Shown: positions 25,061 to 36,474, counted from the first letter of the stretch. The stretch: DNA of 64,000 bases from Acanthacorydalis orientalis (GCA_034766995.1 CM068316.1:10951500-11015499); one strand, 5' to 3'. Numbers and translations: made by a program. The notes: a model not told the origin generated them from the sequence alone.

Positions 25061-25193
25061 AAATGATTAGTTTTTAAATAAAATAATAAAACTTGTTTTC
25101 ATTGAAAAAAAAAGTATTTTTTTATATACAATAGATTCATATAAGCCTTTTAGTTTATATTGAATTTAAGATTGAACTTTTATTCATAATTAA

Positions 25194-25262
25194 CCGCTTA
25201 ATGCACAGCTCCGTGACGTATACGAGCACCATAAGCTGGAAAATTTACACAGCTTCGTGTAG
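25194..25262. mobile_element. Possible piggyBac-like terminus next to TTAA
   Basis: TTAA at 25190-25193 is followed by CCGCTTAATGCACAG and a CpG-rich segment. piggyBac elements insert at TTAA and have C-rich starts. A convincing partner end with TTAA was not found downstream (GTTAAGCGC near 25746 is only a partial match). Confidence 0.3.
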
Positions 25263-25404
25263 GACAGCCATGTTTTATGTTTATTCAAATATTACGTCTC
25301 CATTTATGTCACAATCAATTTCAATTGTATTTAATCAAATATTTTTCAATTTATGTATATAAATTTGTAATAAAAAATTTAATATCAATATCCTTCAAAA
25401 ATGA

Positions 25405-25612
25405 TAGAATTTGGACCACTAAAACTTATATACAGACATTTTCCTGATTTTATATCTCCAACAGAAAAAAAATCTATTCCTTATAGAAATTGTGCAGTGT
25501 GCTGTTCTAAAGAAGATGTCAAGGGAAACAAATGAAAAAAGAGACGAGATACTGATGCAGTAAGTGCAGTATTGTGTCTGTGTGGTACCTTATTTTAAAA
25601 TTTATCATATCA
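25405..25612 (+). pseudogene. piggyBac-type transposase C-terminal relic
   Basis: The frame reads NCAVCCSKEDVKGNK, then, after a stop and a frame change, ETRY, a stop where the family has Trp, and CSKCSIV. This pattern of spaced cysteines with a K-x-TRYWC core is that of the cysteine-rich C-terminal domain of piggyBac transposases. Just upstream, a short stretch ending in TEKK also fits. Stops and at least one frameshift make it a dead fragment. The catalytic domain is absent, so this would be an internally deleted copy. It is not known whether it belongs with the possible terminus 150-200 bp upstream. Confidence 0.5.
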
Positions 25613-25901
25613 AATTAAACTTTTAGTTAAGCTCTAAATGTATTTATGTTTAAATAAATGAATTGTAATAAGCATTAACTATAATTTTCTGCTAAAAAAT
25701 GATTTTTTTTTCATCACAAGTTAATAAAAATTGTGAATCCAGGAGTTAAGCGCAATATGAAACTATGATAATTTGATATATTCTGATATTAGACTTGTTC
25801 ATTTTAACCATTTGTTATATTCTCGTTTGAATAAATATTTTAACATCGTAGAATTTAATCACAACTAAAAAAACCTTTTTTTGGTAATGATCACTTATCT
25901 A

Positions 25902-27189
25902 TTAGGTTGGTGTAAAACAATTGCGGTTTTTATCATTTTAAGTAGGGCGATGATTTTTAGTTATCGTTATTTTTTGTTATAGTCATGTGATACATCATTG
26001 TAAACAATTAAATTAGCAATACTAATTTCAGATTATATCTATTGTGTTCATTTCTTTGTATTGTTGGATATAACTTCTTAAATTGGTCATGAAAGAAAGC
26101 AAATTCGTACGATTTTGTTGAGTTTAAATTGGGACGTAAAGCAACAGAAACTGCTCGAAATATCAAATTTATTTTTGGCCAAGAGTCAATTAGTAAACAT
26201 ACAGCTCAACATTAGTTTCAAAAAATTCGTAATGGAAATAAAAGCTTTGATGATAAGGAAGGTCGTAGATGTCCTTCAGTTAGAGACAATAATGAGTTAA
26301 AAACCATAATTAAAGCGGACCCACGTAAAACTACTCAAGATGTAGCAGAAAAACTCAATGTTAATCATTCAACAGTTGTTCGATATTTGAGACAAATTGG
26401 AAAAACGAAAATGCTGGATAAATGGGTGCCGTATAAACTAAACGAACATCAAGCCATTCTGCGATACGAAATTTTCTCTGCGTTTCTTTTTTGTAACAAA
26501 AATGATCCCGTTCTTGATCGTATTGTCATGTGTGATGAAAAGTGGATTCTCTACAACAATTGGAAACGTTCATCAGAGTGGTTAGACCAATGAGAAGCAC
26601 CTAAACAGTTTTCTAAACCGAAGTTTCATGAAAAAAAGATTATGGTTATTGTTTGATGGTCGGCAAGTAGCATCATTCACTACAACATTTAAATCCTGTT
26701 AAAATAATAACAGCAGAAAAATATTGTCCAGATATTGAAAAAATATATGAGAAGTTGTATCGTTAACGGCCAGCATTAGTCAATCGAAGAGGATCAATTA
26801 TTCTTCATGACAACAACCGACCACATATCTTACAAATGACTAAAAAAAATTAAATCAACTGGGTTATGAAACCTTACCTTACCCACTTAATTCTCTAAGC
26901 CTGTCTCCAACAGATTATCATTTTCTTAAACATTTGAGTAATTTCCTACAAGGAAAGGTTTTTAGGTTAAAGGTTTTTATCAAGCATCACCTCAAAGCGC
27001 TTTCGATGAATTCATTAATTCCGGAACTTCAGAATTTTATCTTGTAGGAATAAACAAACTTGTTTCCCGTTGAGAGAAATATGTGCAGGCTATTGGTCTT
27101 CATTTTGATTAATAAATATAATTTTTAACTGATATATGCGTTTTTTTACTCGATATGTAAAAACCGCAATTATTTTTGCGCCAATCTAA
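25902..27189 (+). mobile_element. mariner element, near full length (1,288 bp)
   Basis: The left end TTAGGTTGGTGTAAAACAAT and the right end ...GCGCCAATCTAA (inverse TTAGATTGGCGC) are imperfect terminal inverted repeats of about 30 bp. They are flanked by TA on both sides (25900-25901 and 27190-27191), the mariner target duplication. The length is typical of intact mariners. The transposase relic inside is listed separately. A second, diverged copy in the same orientation lies at 49747-51032. Confidence 0.93.
26089..27112 (+). pseudogene. Broken mariner transposase
   Basis: The reading frame begins at ATG 26089 and would end at TAA 27110-27112, about 340 codons, the normal family length. The N-terminal helix-turn-helix region is clear (GRKATETARNIKFIFGQ; DVAEKLNVNHSTVVRYLRQIGK). 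All three acidic catalytic positions are still visible: CDEKWILYNN, LHDNNRPH and SPTDYHFLKHLSNFL. However, stop codons interrupt the frame (for example after TAQH and after SEWLDQ), and frameshifts occur in the last third. The protein cannot be made in one piece. The longest undamaged stretch is the linker and first catalytic motif. Confidence 0.9.
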
Positions 27190-28413
27190 TAATTACTTAA
27201 TGAGTTATTACGAAATACTGTAATATTTCAATAAACTTCACGAATTTGTAAAATACAATCAAAAAAACCATCAAAAACATAATACAACATTTCAAAGACG
27301 CCTTTTGTTTAACATGAATTCAATAGAGAGACGAATATTCCTATACATGCAGGTGTTATACGAGTATAAGATACCCTACCGATACTGAAGCGTGTGATTA
27401 TGAAAGACCGATGCATCTGACCTTTGCTATTATATTCGCTTAACGAGATCACTGAACAACAATAATCCGGTAACAAGAAGTCCGTGTAAAGTCAATTCGA
27501 AAAGTTATAACTATGCCGAGAACGCCACAAACTTGTTCGGATCGTATGATTGTGTTAAATTTTAACGACGGAACTGTACGAATAACGTTAAATCTAATAT
27601 TATTTGGTTCCGTTTCGAATTTGTGTTGAGTAACTTTAAGGATTTCATTTAGGTTAACGAATACCGATGTTCAGTTTTCTCTGTTTCTGTGTTGTTAAAC
27701 ACAGTTGCAAAATTGTTTACTGTGTAGTATTTTCTATTAGTATATTTCAATTGTATTAGTATATCACAATTTGAAAGCATTTCGTATTGTATAAACTATT
27801 GTCTTTTTATCACGACTAAAATTCGAGATTAATATGAAACATTTATTTAAAATTTAATTAGTAATTCAATAAAATAATATAACATTATATCATTATTTAT
27901 TTTTTAAATATTTCAATCGTTCAACTGTGCAAATGTGCAAATTGGGTGTGTTTTGTAATTAAATTTGTTCGGGCACTAATGACTTTAGCTATCGAAGCAC
28001 CCTAAAACCCCAATAACCAACTAATAATCTTTCGAAATCGAAATGCGCATAAGCATATACAATGAGTTAATAGAATTTGAAATAAACTTTCTTAATAAAA
28101 TCAACATATCACAAATAATTATTAAAATTGTAAAAAAGTTGATTTTATATATTCGTAGTAATGTAAAATTTAAACTGCATTATTGTAATATCCAATTATA
28201 TAATTTAATAATAGATTTCACAACTTAATTTCTTCATAAGCCACAAAGAAGGGTACATTTAAATGACAATGCCATAATTCTTAGAATGATAAGGTACAGA
28301 ATTTTTTTATTACATAATATTTTTTAAATATTTACGATTTTTTGAAGTGCGTTATTTATATTTTCTATGGTAAAAGATTATTATTTCTTTCCATATTTAT
28401 TGAATTCCATATA
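27190..28413. other. Spacer between mariner copies with a GC-richer block
   Basis: The block at about 27330-27700 has many CpGs and no transposon signature. It is the best candidate here for regulatory DNA. The remainder is plain AT-rich sequence. A 61-codon frame at 28043 is not supported as a gene. Confidence 0.35.
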
Positions 28414-28983
28414 TTTGGTTGGTGAAAAAATAATTTCGGTTTTTGTTTTTTGAATTTTAACATTAATTTTCTTTAATGAAAGTGTCATTTCATTGTGTTT
28501 ATGTTAATATCATTTTAAAGTGCATTTTCGGTCTGTATTTTGATAACATCGACTTTAGTTCTACTATTAATTTTGCTTCAGATTGGTCTATTGAATTAAA
28601 TATGGCAAATAAGCAAATACGAGTAATTTTTTTGTACTGAGTTCAAAACGGGTGATTAAGTAGCAGAAATTTCTCGTAAACTAAACAATGATTTTAGTGT
28701 GTGTAATTGTTATGGAACGTACGGTACAATGGTGGTTCTAAACATTTCGTGTTGGCGACGAAAGCCTTGAAAATGAAAAAGGTCGCCGGAATTCTTCGTC
28801 AGGTCATAACAAACAACTGACGGCGTTAGTTGAATCAGAACTACACACAACAATTCGAGAGCCCTCACAAAAGTTAGGTGTTTATCATCAAACAGCTGTG
28901 GGCCACTTAAAACAGCTAGAAAAATCAAAAAAGCTGTAAATATTTGAAGGTTATAAACTGCAATTATTTTTCTGCCTACCTAA
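28414..28983 (+). mobile_element. mariner deletion derivative, copy 1 (570 bp)
   Basis: The left end is TTTGGTTGGTG and the right end GCCTACCTAA. TA lies on both sides (28412-28413 and 28984-28985). The body contains an ATG (28602) and a decayed transposase N-terminal domain with ERTVQWWF, GDESLENEKGRR and a second helix-turn-helix ending HLKQLEKSKKL. The sequence then jumps straight to the 3' terminal repeat, so the whole catalytic domain is absent. The copy at 31551-32121 has the same structure and nearly the same length, so the deletion was present before both inserted. Confidence 0.9.
28602..28939 (+). pseudogene. mariner transposase N-terminal fragment (copy 1)
   Basis: Starts MANKQIRVI. 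Stops lie in the first third, then the frame is open from about the WWF motif to a stop after KSKKL. It corresponds to the bipartite DNA-binding domain only. Confidence 0.75.
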
Positions 28984-29283
28984 TAAAATCGAGAAATATT
29001 ATAATTTAAAAAAAGTTCATTATAAACTTCTATAAGTGAAATCTTGCGTAAGTAACGATTAAAAATGAACAATAATTAATTATTAAAAACGTTTGATCAC
29101 AATTTTCAATTATCTTATGAACCGTTGTTTAATTTTTTATGCTCAAGACTAATTATTCATAAAAAATTTTAAAGTTTTACATCTTTAAAATTTCCATTTA
29201 ATTATCGTAATTAGTAATTTTTGTCAAAAAATTACCCGTTTGAAAATTTGAACATTTTTACAATAAATTTCACAATTTAAATT

Positions 29284-29490
29284 AAATTCACCTCCACAAA
29301 TGAATCCATTTTTCATTCCATAAAGCATAAAATCATTCTTTTTCTATTTTGGTGTTATGAAAATGACAAAACTTCTAGCTAAATACCTATAAGCAACAAC
29401 AAAAATGATCAATAAGAATTTATTGAACATTTTGGCTAAGCATATTTTTTTCTATAGAGTAAAAGAAGAATTAATTTGAGAAAATTAAAC
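29284..29490. repeat. Fold-back family, shortened left arm plus right arm
   Basis: The left arm is cut to AAATTCACCTCCACAAATGA and CATTCCATAAAGCAT. The right arm follows with GGTGTTATGAAAATGAC, CCTATAAGCAACAACAAAAA, TGATCAATAAGAATTTATTG and AACATTTTGGC. Confidence 0.5.
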
Positions 29491-30413
29491 ATTGTTTTTC
29501 ACCTTGAATTCAAAATATCTTTATGTTTGAATGTACAGTCATAACAATAATATTAAAATTACATTCAGCCGAAATTATATTTTAAATAGAAAAAACTAAT
29601 TTATGAATTCCAATTTAAAGATCCAACTATTAAAAAAGTGGCTTACAACTATTTTAATGATTCAAATGTGAAAATATTTGTCTATTTTCAAGTTATACTA
29701 ATTTTGTCCAATTGTGTTTATATAATAAATTATAAAAAAAAACTTTTATATTCTAAAAACAAATAACTTATAAAAATACTCAATTGTTTGTTATAAAAAT
29801 AACAAAAAATGTAAATTAGATGAGACTAAAAGGATTATAAAATATTAATTTTGATGTAATAAAATATATATGAAAAAAATGTTAATATTTATATCACATG
29901 GGAGTTGATTTGCATAGTAAACTAATATTTATATTTACAGTTTTCCTTTTTAATTAAAATTATAAATTTAAAACAGTCTACCACTTTACTATAAATATTT
30001 TAATAATTATAACATTATAGAATATCAGTACTCTTAACTCATAGTAATTCATTATTTTTTCATAAGAATAAGATTTTACATTTTTTTCAAATATTCTTTT
30101 TCTAAAAATAACATTAACTTTTTTCAAGGAACACTATATCTTTTTTTGTCAAGTAATTTACAAATATTAAAAGTTTTACAAAAATATGGTAGATGCTTAT
30201 ATAAAATTATTAAATTTATGATATTTTTTCTATAATTTTATTAGGACTTACGAGGGTTTCTTTACAAATTTAATGAAATGTGGTATTTTTAAATGATCAT
30301 TTTATATCTCTGTATAAATTATACTAGATATAGAAGTTTATATTTAAAGTTAGATTAGAAATAAAGAGATAATTGTTAGTAGTTTAAATTTTAGTTATAC
30401 ACTTTTGAACTGG

Positions 30414-30418
<5 letters not shown>

Positions 30419-30468
<50 letters not shown>
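30419..30468. repeat. (TA)n microsatellite
   Basis: A pure TA run of about 48 bp. Confidence 0.92.
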
Positions 30469-30469
<1 letters not shown>

Positions 30470-30534
30470 TCATATGCAGAGAGTATTATAGAAGTGAAGT
30501 GTATGTTTAGGAGTATCTGTTTAAATGAAGAGCC

Positions 30535-31010
30535 ATTTTAATACTCAAGCGAGACGAATTATTGAGATTTTCATCTGAAGACGTCACGAACGTCGTCCTA
30601 ATTAATCTCGTTATCTTGAATAAAACACCGACGGTAAACATACTCATTGTCTCGCAAACAGAGTAACGCAGTGTTTATTGTCATCCCTCTGAAACCATAA
30701 GTTCTCATCTAGTGACGGAATTAATGTACGTATGTAACGCCCGATGCTGACGACATGTGCATAAATAAAACAGGATGCAAATAATTGTGACCGCAGTAGT
30801 ACTGAGTTGCCAGTGGGGCTCTTGACCGCATAGGATAAAGTAAATAATACGTTATATAATTGCGTACAAGATACGAGCAACCGTACAATTTTCATAGTCG
30901 TATTGTTGCAAAATGTCAGTATATTTAGACATGCATTTTATTCACGACCGCCGCTGTACACTAATCATGTCCGTGCGAGAGAGAAAACATGAAAACTGCA
31001 GAAAAACTGC
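30535..31010. other. CpG-richer block with a palindromic CRE-like motif
   Basis: About 475 bp with balanced composition and many CpGs. It includes GACGTCACGAACGTC (30580-30594), which has GACGT and ACGTC arms around CACGA and overlaps a CRE/bZIP-type half site. Two opposing open frames start here (83 codons on minus, 30644-30895, beginning MKIVRLLVSC; 80 codons on plus from 30913). Neither shows a known domain, and either could arise by chance in this composition. Best read as possible regulatory DNA or an unrecognised small gene. Confidence 0.35.
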
Positions 31011-31550
31011 GCAATTTTGTTTTAATGATAATGTGTGTTCATTGTATATTTTTTTTCTATGGGATCGTATCAGTGAAGCATGCATTTCCATAACAATTTT
31101 TCATTTTCGGACACTGTCGAATGACTCATTCCGAAATATGAAAATGTGTTATTAAAGCGAGTCAATTTTTTTAATTAGCCGGTAATTTGTGCTCTCCGAC
31201 GTAGTGGAATCAGTGAGAGCTATTATCAGTTGATATTGATTGATTCGTTTTGGGTTTATACAGTTTTCAAGTGAGTCCATTAATTATCTATTGTATTTGA
31301 ACAAAAATTGACAAATAAGTTAGCTTTATTAATCCGATCACTATTATTCGAACGCTTATAATATGTTGGTAATTTGGACGATTTACAAAAAATTTAAATT
31401 TGCATACGTATAGAATTACTATTAAAATGTTAATAACTACTCTTAAAATAGGCTGTAAATGAGTTAAAATGATTATTGTTTGTGTTTATACTTCATCCCA
31501 TTGATATATTATCCTCATCATCTTTGTATTCTGAATCATTCAAGTATCTA

Positions 31551-32121
31551 TTAGGTTGGTAGGAAAATATTTGCAGTTTATGTTTTCTGAATTCTAACCT
31601 TCAATCTTTTCAATTAAAGTGTCATTTCATCGTGCTCATGTTAATATCATTTTAAAGTGCATTTTTCGATCTATATTTTGGTAACAGTGTCTGATAATAT
31701 TATTTATTTTCTTTCAAATTGGGCTATTGAATTAAAGATGGAGAATAAGCAAATAAGATCAATTTTTTGTATAAATTCAAAACGGATGGTAAAGTACCAA
31801 AAAACCCTCATAAACGAAACGATGTTTTTGGTGTGGGTACTGCTAAAGAATGAACGGTGTAATGATGGTTCCAATAAATTCGAGGCAAGGACAAGATCCT
31901 TAAAGATGAAGTAAGTCGCGGACGTCCTTCTTCAGTTTATAATGACCAACTGAAGTCGTTGGTTAAATCAGAACTACTGACAATAATTCTAGAGCTTCCA
32001 CAAAAGTTAAGCGTTAGTTATTTAACGGTTCTGGACCACTTAAAAAAGCTAAAAAATCAAAAGAGAGAAATCTATATACATTTTATGGTCATAAACTGCA
32101 ATTATTTTTCTATCCACCTAA
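31551..32121 (+). mobile_element. mariner deletion derivative, copy 2 (571 bp)
   Basis: The left end is TTAGGTTGGTAGG and the right end ATCCACCTAA. TA lies on both sides (31549-31550 and 32122-32123). It is collinear with the copy at 28414-28983, including the untranslated leader and the same jump from the end of the DNA-binding domain to ATAAACTGCAATTATTTTTC. Confidence 0.9.
31738..32070 (+). pseudogene. mariner transposase N-terminal fragment (copy 2)
   Basis: Starts MENKQIRSIFCINSK. Frame changes follow, then an open stretch LVKSELLTIILELPQ...HLKKLK. Only the helix-turn-helix region is represented. Confidence 0.75.
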
Positions 32122-32192
32122 TATTTTCTACAATCAGATTTAGAAAGTGTGTTGTATTTAAATAGTTTAACATAATTAATTTCAATTCTGTT

Positions 32193-32207
32193 TATATATA
32201 TATATAT

Positions 32208-32283
<76 letters not shown>
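32193..32283. repeat. (TA)n-(CA)n-(TA)n microsatellite
   Basis: Two TA runs separated by a CACACACA stretch and by CATACATA. Confidence 0.9.
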
Positions 32284-32288
<5 letters not shown>

Positions 32289-33989
32289 TTTAAGAAAGAA
32301 TTAAAAGTAGCTTTTAAAAATCTCTTTAAGATGGCATTTGTGCCAAATATAATTGTAAAAGACAAACTGTGTAACCCAAAAGGACGAAAACCACTACGGT
32401 ATTAAAAACTTAGTTCTTTAATTTATTTAATTTTAGTTTTGTTGATTTGTTGATTCGAAATTTTCCTTTTTTTTCTAGAAAAACTTTCTTTACGGATTAC
32501 AAATAAATTTAACTGACATAATTTATATAAATGTCACAAGAAATTTAAAAAAAAAAAAAACAAAAAGTATTATAAGATCAACATTTAATGTACATTAGAA
32601 AAACCCTCCTAATTGCCATATCACTTTTAAAGTAATATTTTTTTTAATTCTAATAATTATTTGAAAATATTGCAAAATTATTTTTTGCTTAGATTAATAC
32701 TTTTATGATTAAGGAAAAATAAACAAATACTTGTTCGCTTTATCATTTTTTGTCATGATAAGCTATTTATAAAAATCTGAATAAAAATTTAGCATTTTAA
32801 GAAGAAAGTGTGCTAAACCTTTTACTTTAACATCAGAACATGTTTTCAAATTAAAGTTGTTGTAACAATTAAGCTGTTAAAACTACAACTTACAAGTATT
32901 AATTAAAATCTCATTTCTTAGGTTTGTATTAGGATAATTGATTTGGTTAATACCATAACTGAAAAACAAATGCAAGGGGTATTTGTAGATGTTCAAGATC
33001 GTCTCTTCTATTTATTCTTAAAGACTTAAACCATTTAACAATCTCTTGGTTTTATATATTAAAATCAATTACCTTAGTAAAATATATTACAAATTGTTTT
33101 TATTTTCTATAAGACAGGAAATATTAATATTTCAAACTCTTTATAAAAGTTTCATAACGAAGCTTTCTCATTTTCTGTTTCTCTCTCTCTACAATTGTAT
33201 ATATATATATATATACAATTCATATTAATTGAATTAAATATTGTGTTTTTATAGGAACTACGGTTTTAATTTACTTTTATTTTTCTTTTAAATTTGTTTT
33301 TCAGAGGATTCCCTAAAAAAATAAGAATACCTTAATGAATGAATAGACAAAACTTAAATTACCATAATTATCATCTAAAAGTTAGGGAAGTTTCTATTAT
33401 ATATTTTTATTTGTCATAAAGTTGGAACGAATTTTACACGATTTTTATTTATTTACTCATTTTAATACCTTTATACAACAAAAACTAAAAAATGAGATAT
33501 AAAATTTGAAATTGATAGATTTAAAGTCAAAAAATATTTAAAGGGATCGTAATTTTTAAGTTTGTGTAACAATGCTAGGTATTGATAAAAAAATAAGAAT
33601 TAAAGTATGGTAGAATATTAATTTCAGTAAAATAAGTGTTTAATTTTTATTACGAGATATCTCATTGTTTATCAAATAAGTTAATAAATTTATTTTAAAT
33701 TTATCTACATTACTTTTTGTTAAATTGAATCAATAGTTTGTATTATTTCTTGAAATATATCATTTCAATATATCCACGTTTTTAAAACCCATAAAATTAT
33801 CTAAATAGCCAACAACGATAAAATGAAAACATGAACATTTTTGTAGTAATAATAAATCCATTGATTGTATATTTATAACAATTAAGACTTTAAAACTACA
33901 CACTAAAACCAAAAGCACGTACAATAATAAGACGTAATAAACTTGTATAACAAATAAATCAATGCACTTTACGACGAAAAGTTTTCTTT
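32284..33989. other. AT-rich stretch, nothing recognised
   Basis: Contains homopolymer A and T runs, a short TA array at 33198-33220 and no supported frame. Confidence 0.4.
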
Positions 33990-34240
33990 TCCAGATAGGA
34001 AGAAAGTTATGTCTCTCAGATACCTAACTAAAACGAACCACAAGAGAAAACATGAACGTCAAAAGCTTCAGTCTAAACGGATTATTCCCCTATCGACATC
34101 CGAGCCTAGTTTCGTAACAAGGGGGTGTTTTTAAGGGTTATGAAGGCACATGCCTCTTTCCGTACAGAAAGAGAGAAAACATAAGATTGCTTCGAAATCA
34201 CTAGTGAATTCGTGTTCGTGAAACGTCTTTCAATTTAAGA
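33990..34240. other. GC-richer block with a small hairpin
   Basis: A block of intermediate composition with a perfect 7-bp hairpin, CTCTTTC-CGTACA-GAAAGAG, at 34154-34173, and a G-run (AAGGGGGTG). No frame or element was recognised. Confidence 0.35.
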
Positions 34241-34310
34241 GTCTTATTTAATATCGATACGTTAAAATCAGTGTCGGTGATATTTTAAACTGCACAATAT
34301 AACATTTACA

Positions 34311-34325
34311 TTGTCTCTCTCTCTC

Positions 34326-34356
<31 letters not shown>

Positions 34357-34373
34357 GAGAGAGAGAGAGAAAT
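34311..34373. repeat. Self-complementary (CT)n-(TA)n-(GA)n array
   Basis: CT repeats, CACA, TA repeats, CA, then GA repeats. The CT and GA flanks are complementary, so the whole tract can form a hairpin with a TA stem. Confidence 0.92.
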
Positions 34374-34459
34374 AGATATACTGAAATATTGTTTATTGAT
34401 TTACATATTTTCTCATCATTTTTCATAAAAATTCAATATCTATTCACTTTCACGTTGAG

Positions 34460-34490
34460 CATATATATATATATATATATAATATATGTA

Positions 34491-34542
<52 letters not shown>

Positions 34543-34569
34543 GTAATATATATATATATATATATATTT
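34460..34569. repeat. Interrupted (TA)n microsatellite
   Basis: About 110 bp of TA with AATATATGTAA interruptions. Confidence 0.92.
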
Positions 34570-34734
34570 ATGGCATACTATAATGAAATTGTTCGAACGA
34601 ATATAAATAGTTAGAGGTTATATCCATCATAGTTATTAGATTTTTCGACAAGAGAAGCATTCTTTTATAGATAAAAGAACGTTAAACTTAAAATTACAGT
34701 TTTATAAATTAATTGTATAATAATTTTTGGTAGT

Positions 34735-35005
34735 GTCCATTTTCACAAATCAATTCTCACTTTTGATAAAACCACACAATCTCTTTCACATTATATGATA
34801 AATTATTGATTATTCAGCATAGAACACATGTGAATTTAATAATAATCTCATCATCAATAGAGCACTAAAGTACAGAAAAATTCATGAAAAAAATGTATTG
34901 CCAGTACAATGTACATAAGCAGTATTTAGAACGATAATAAACAAAGTATTCATTATTTTTTTTGAAAAGAATGTGTCATTATTGAGAGTGAAAAATTCAT
35001 TTGCG
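34735..35005. repeat. Fold-back family, both arms, decayed
   Basis: The left arm has CAAATCAATTCTCACTTTTG, TAAATTATTGATTATTC, AATCTCATCATCAATAGAGC and TAAAGTACAGAAAAATTCAT. The right arm has GTACATAAGCAGTA, AACGATAATAAACAAAG and GAGTGAAAAATTCATTTGCG. Confidence 0.5.
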
Positions 35006-35021
35006 AAAAAAGCTACACACA

Positions 35022-35145
<124 letters not shown>

Positions 35146-35580
35146 AGTTAAAATCTCCAAAAAAATAAATTAAAAAACGTTTGTTAAAACGAATTTATAT
35201 CTTCAGACTAAATAAAAGTAATGTTCTGCTTTTAATTCGAGTTAAAATTTAAAAACCGTCCATTATCTCAAATAAAAATGATTTATTAAATAATTTTTAG
35301 AATATTATTAATGAAATTAGAGTGATATAAACATTTGCTTTATTTTAATTAATTTTTACAATACCTATTAGAACAAAGAAAGTAATAAAAAAGAAAGGCG
35401 ACTGACTATGCATTATGACTTCAATAAAAGTTTCTGAAAGATAATTTCATTTCAAAAATATAATATTTACTACCCAAGAAATTTGTAACTAAGATCAGAA
35501 TTAAATGATTTTATACCTATAATTCCGTTAATGCATTTTCCTAATAGTCTTCGTCTTTTGGATCATCTAAGTGTCTATTT
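35146..35580. other. AT-rich stretch, nothing recognised
   Basis: No gene, element or notable repeat was seen. Confidence 0.4.
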
Positions 35581-35585
35581 TTCAC

Positions 35586-35734
35586 TACTAGTTTCAGCAC
35601 ATGTCATCTTTAGGAAGATTTTAGAAAATCTAGTGTAAAATCTATAAATCTACCTAAAGTCTACTTTAGGTAGATTTATAGTTGTGTCCTATTAGTTTGA
35701 GCGTATGTGTCTATACGCTGAAACTAGTAGGACA
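35586..35734. repeat. Structured hairpin module, double stem-loop
   Basis: Two adjacent stem-loops. The first has 18 perfect pairs around a 4-nt loop (35642-35681, core CTACCTAAAG/CTTTAGGTAG). The second has 22-nt arms with one G-T pair and one mismatch around a 6-nt loop (35685-35734). In addition CTACTAGTTTCAGC (35586-35599) is the exact inverse of GCTGAAACTAGTAG (35717-35730), so alternative pairing is possible. On the minus strand the unit contains CCTAAAGATGACATGTGC followed by TGAAACTAGTAG, the motif also found at 216-290 and 39938-39980. Confidence 0.75.
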
Positions 35735-36009
35735 TAACAGACACCAAGATGATTTTTTTTAAAAAAAACAGACCATTAGGATAAAAGAAATTCATTATTA
35801 ATTTTATTTAGTATGTTTTCAGTATTGAAATGAAGAATTAAATCAAAAAGTTGGAAAGTAAAATTCATAATTTCTATTTAAATATCGATAGATTTTTAAA
35901 TGTACTTGTTTTCAAAAAAATTAGTTACATTTTTGCAAACTATTAATTATAATTCAATTATCTATCAATACACGATACTATAAATAATATTTATAATTTT
36001 TATTAATGA

Positions 36010-36290
36010 TTATTTCCAATGTATATCTCTTGTTAGAATATATATGTTTACTTTTTAATAGTTAAATATAAATAACTAGATTTCATCGATATTTCTTTTA
36101 TAAAACATACATTTACATGAACTCAACAAGAATTTTAAATGAACAATTAACTCGATTGATATTAACATTTCTTTTATAAATGTATCCTGTATAATTGCAA
36201 CAAAAATAAGTCTGTTTATATTATAATTAAAAAAACAACATGGTAAAAAATATAAAACTCTTGCTTGGAGTGAATGCATCTCTTTTTTAA
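36010..36290 (+). repeat. Direct repeat, copy 1 of 2 (offset about 0.99 kb)
   Basis: Shares with 37003-37275 the collinear blocks TTTTTAATAGTTAAATATAA, ACATACATTTA, AACAATTAACTCGATTGAT, GCARCAAAAATAAGT and ACTCTTGCTTGGA. The two flanks differ. Confidence 0.8.
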
Positions 36291-36410
36291 ACCCGTTGAT
36301 TTATCAGTAAAAATTCTTAAGAATAAATCCAAAAGAGAAATCGATTAAAAATAAAATCTTTATTTTTTTTAGAAACCCTTTCTCCGAATTATTTATTTTA
36401 AAAAGGTATA

Positions 36411-36413
<3 letters not shown>

Positions 36414-36472
<59 letters not shown>

Positions 36473-36474
36473 AT
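36414..36474. repeat. (TA)n microsatellite
   Basis: About 60 bp of TA with one TTA break. Confidence 0.92.

Larger units (their letters stand above)
28984..31550. other. Spacer between mariner deletion derivatives
   Basis: Contains a fold-back copy (29284-29490), a (TA)n array (30419-30468) and a CpG-richer block (30535-31010). The rest is plain AT-rich DNA. Confidence 0.4.

Noticed and set aside
25740..25756. GTTAAGCGC as the right end of a piggyBac-like element
   Set aside because: It is only a partial inverse of the left end, and no TTAA follows.
26115..26300. 61-codon open frame in the mariner copy
   Set aside because: It is in the wrong frame relative to the transposase. The family motifs read in the neighbouring frame.
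28710..28928. Minus-strand 72-codon frame
   Set aside because: It is antisense to the transposase DNA-binding fragment of the deletion derivative.
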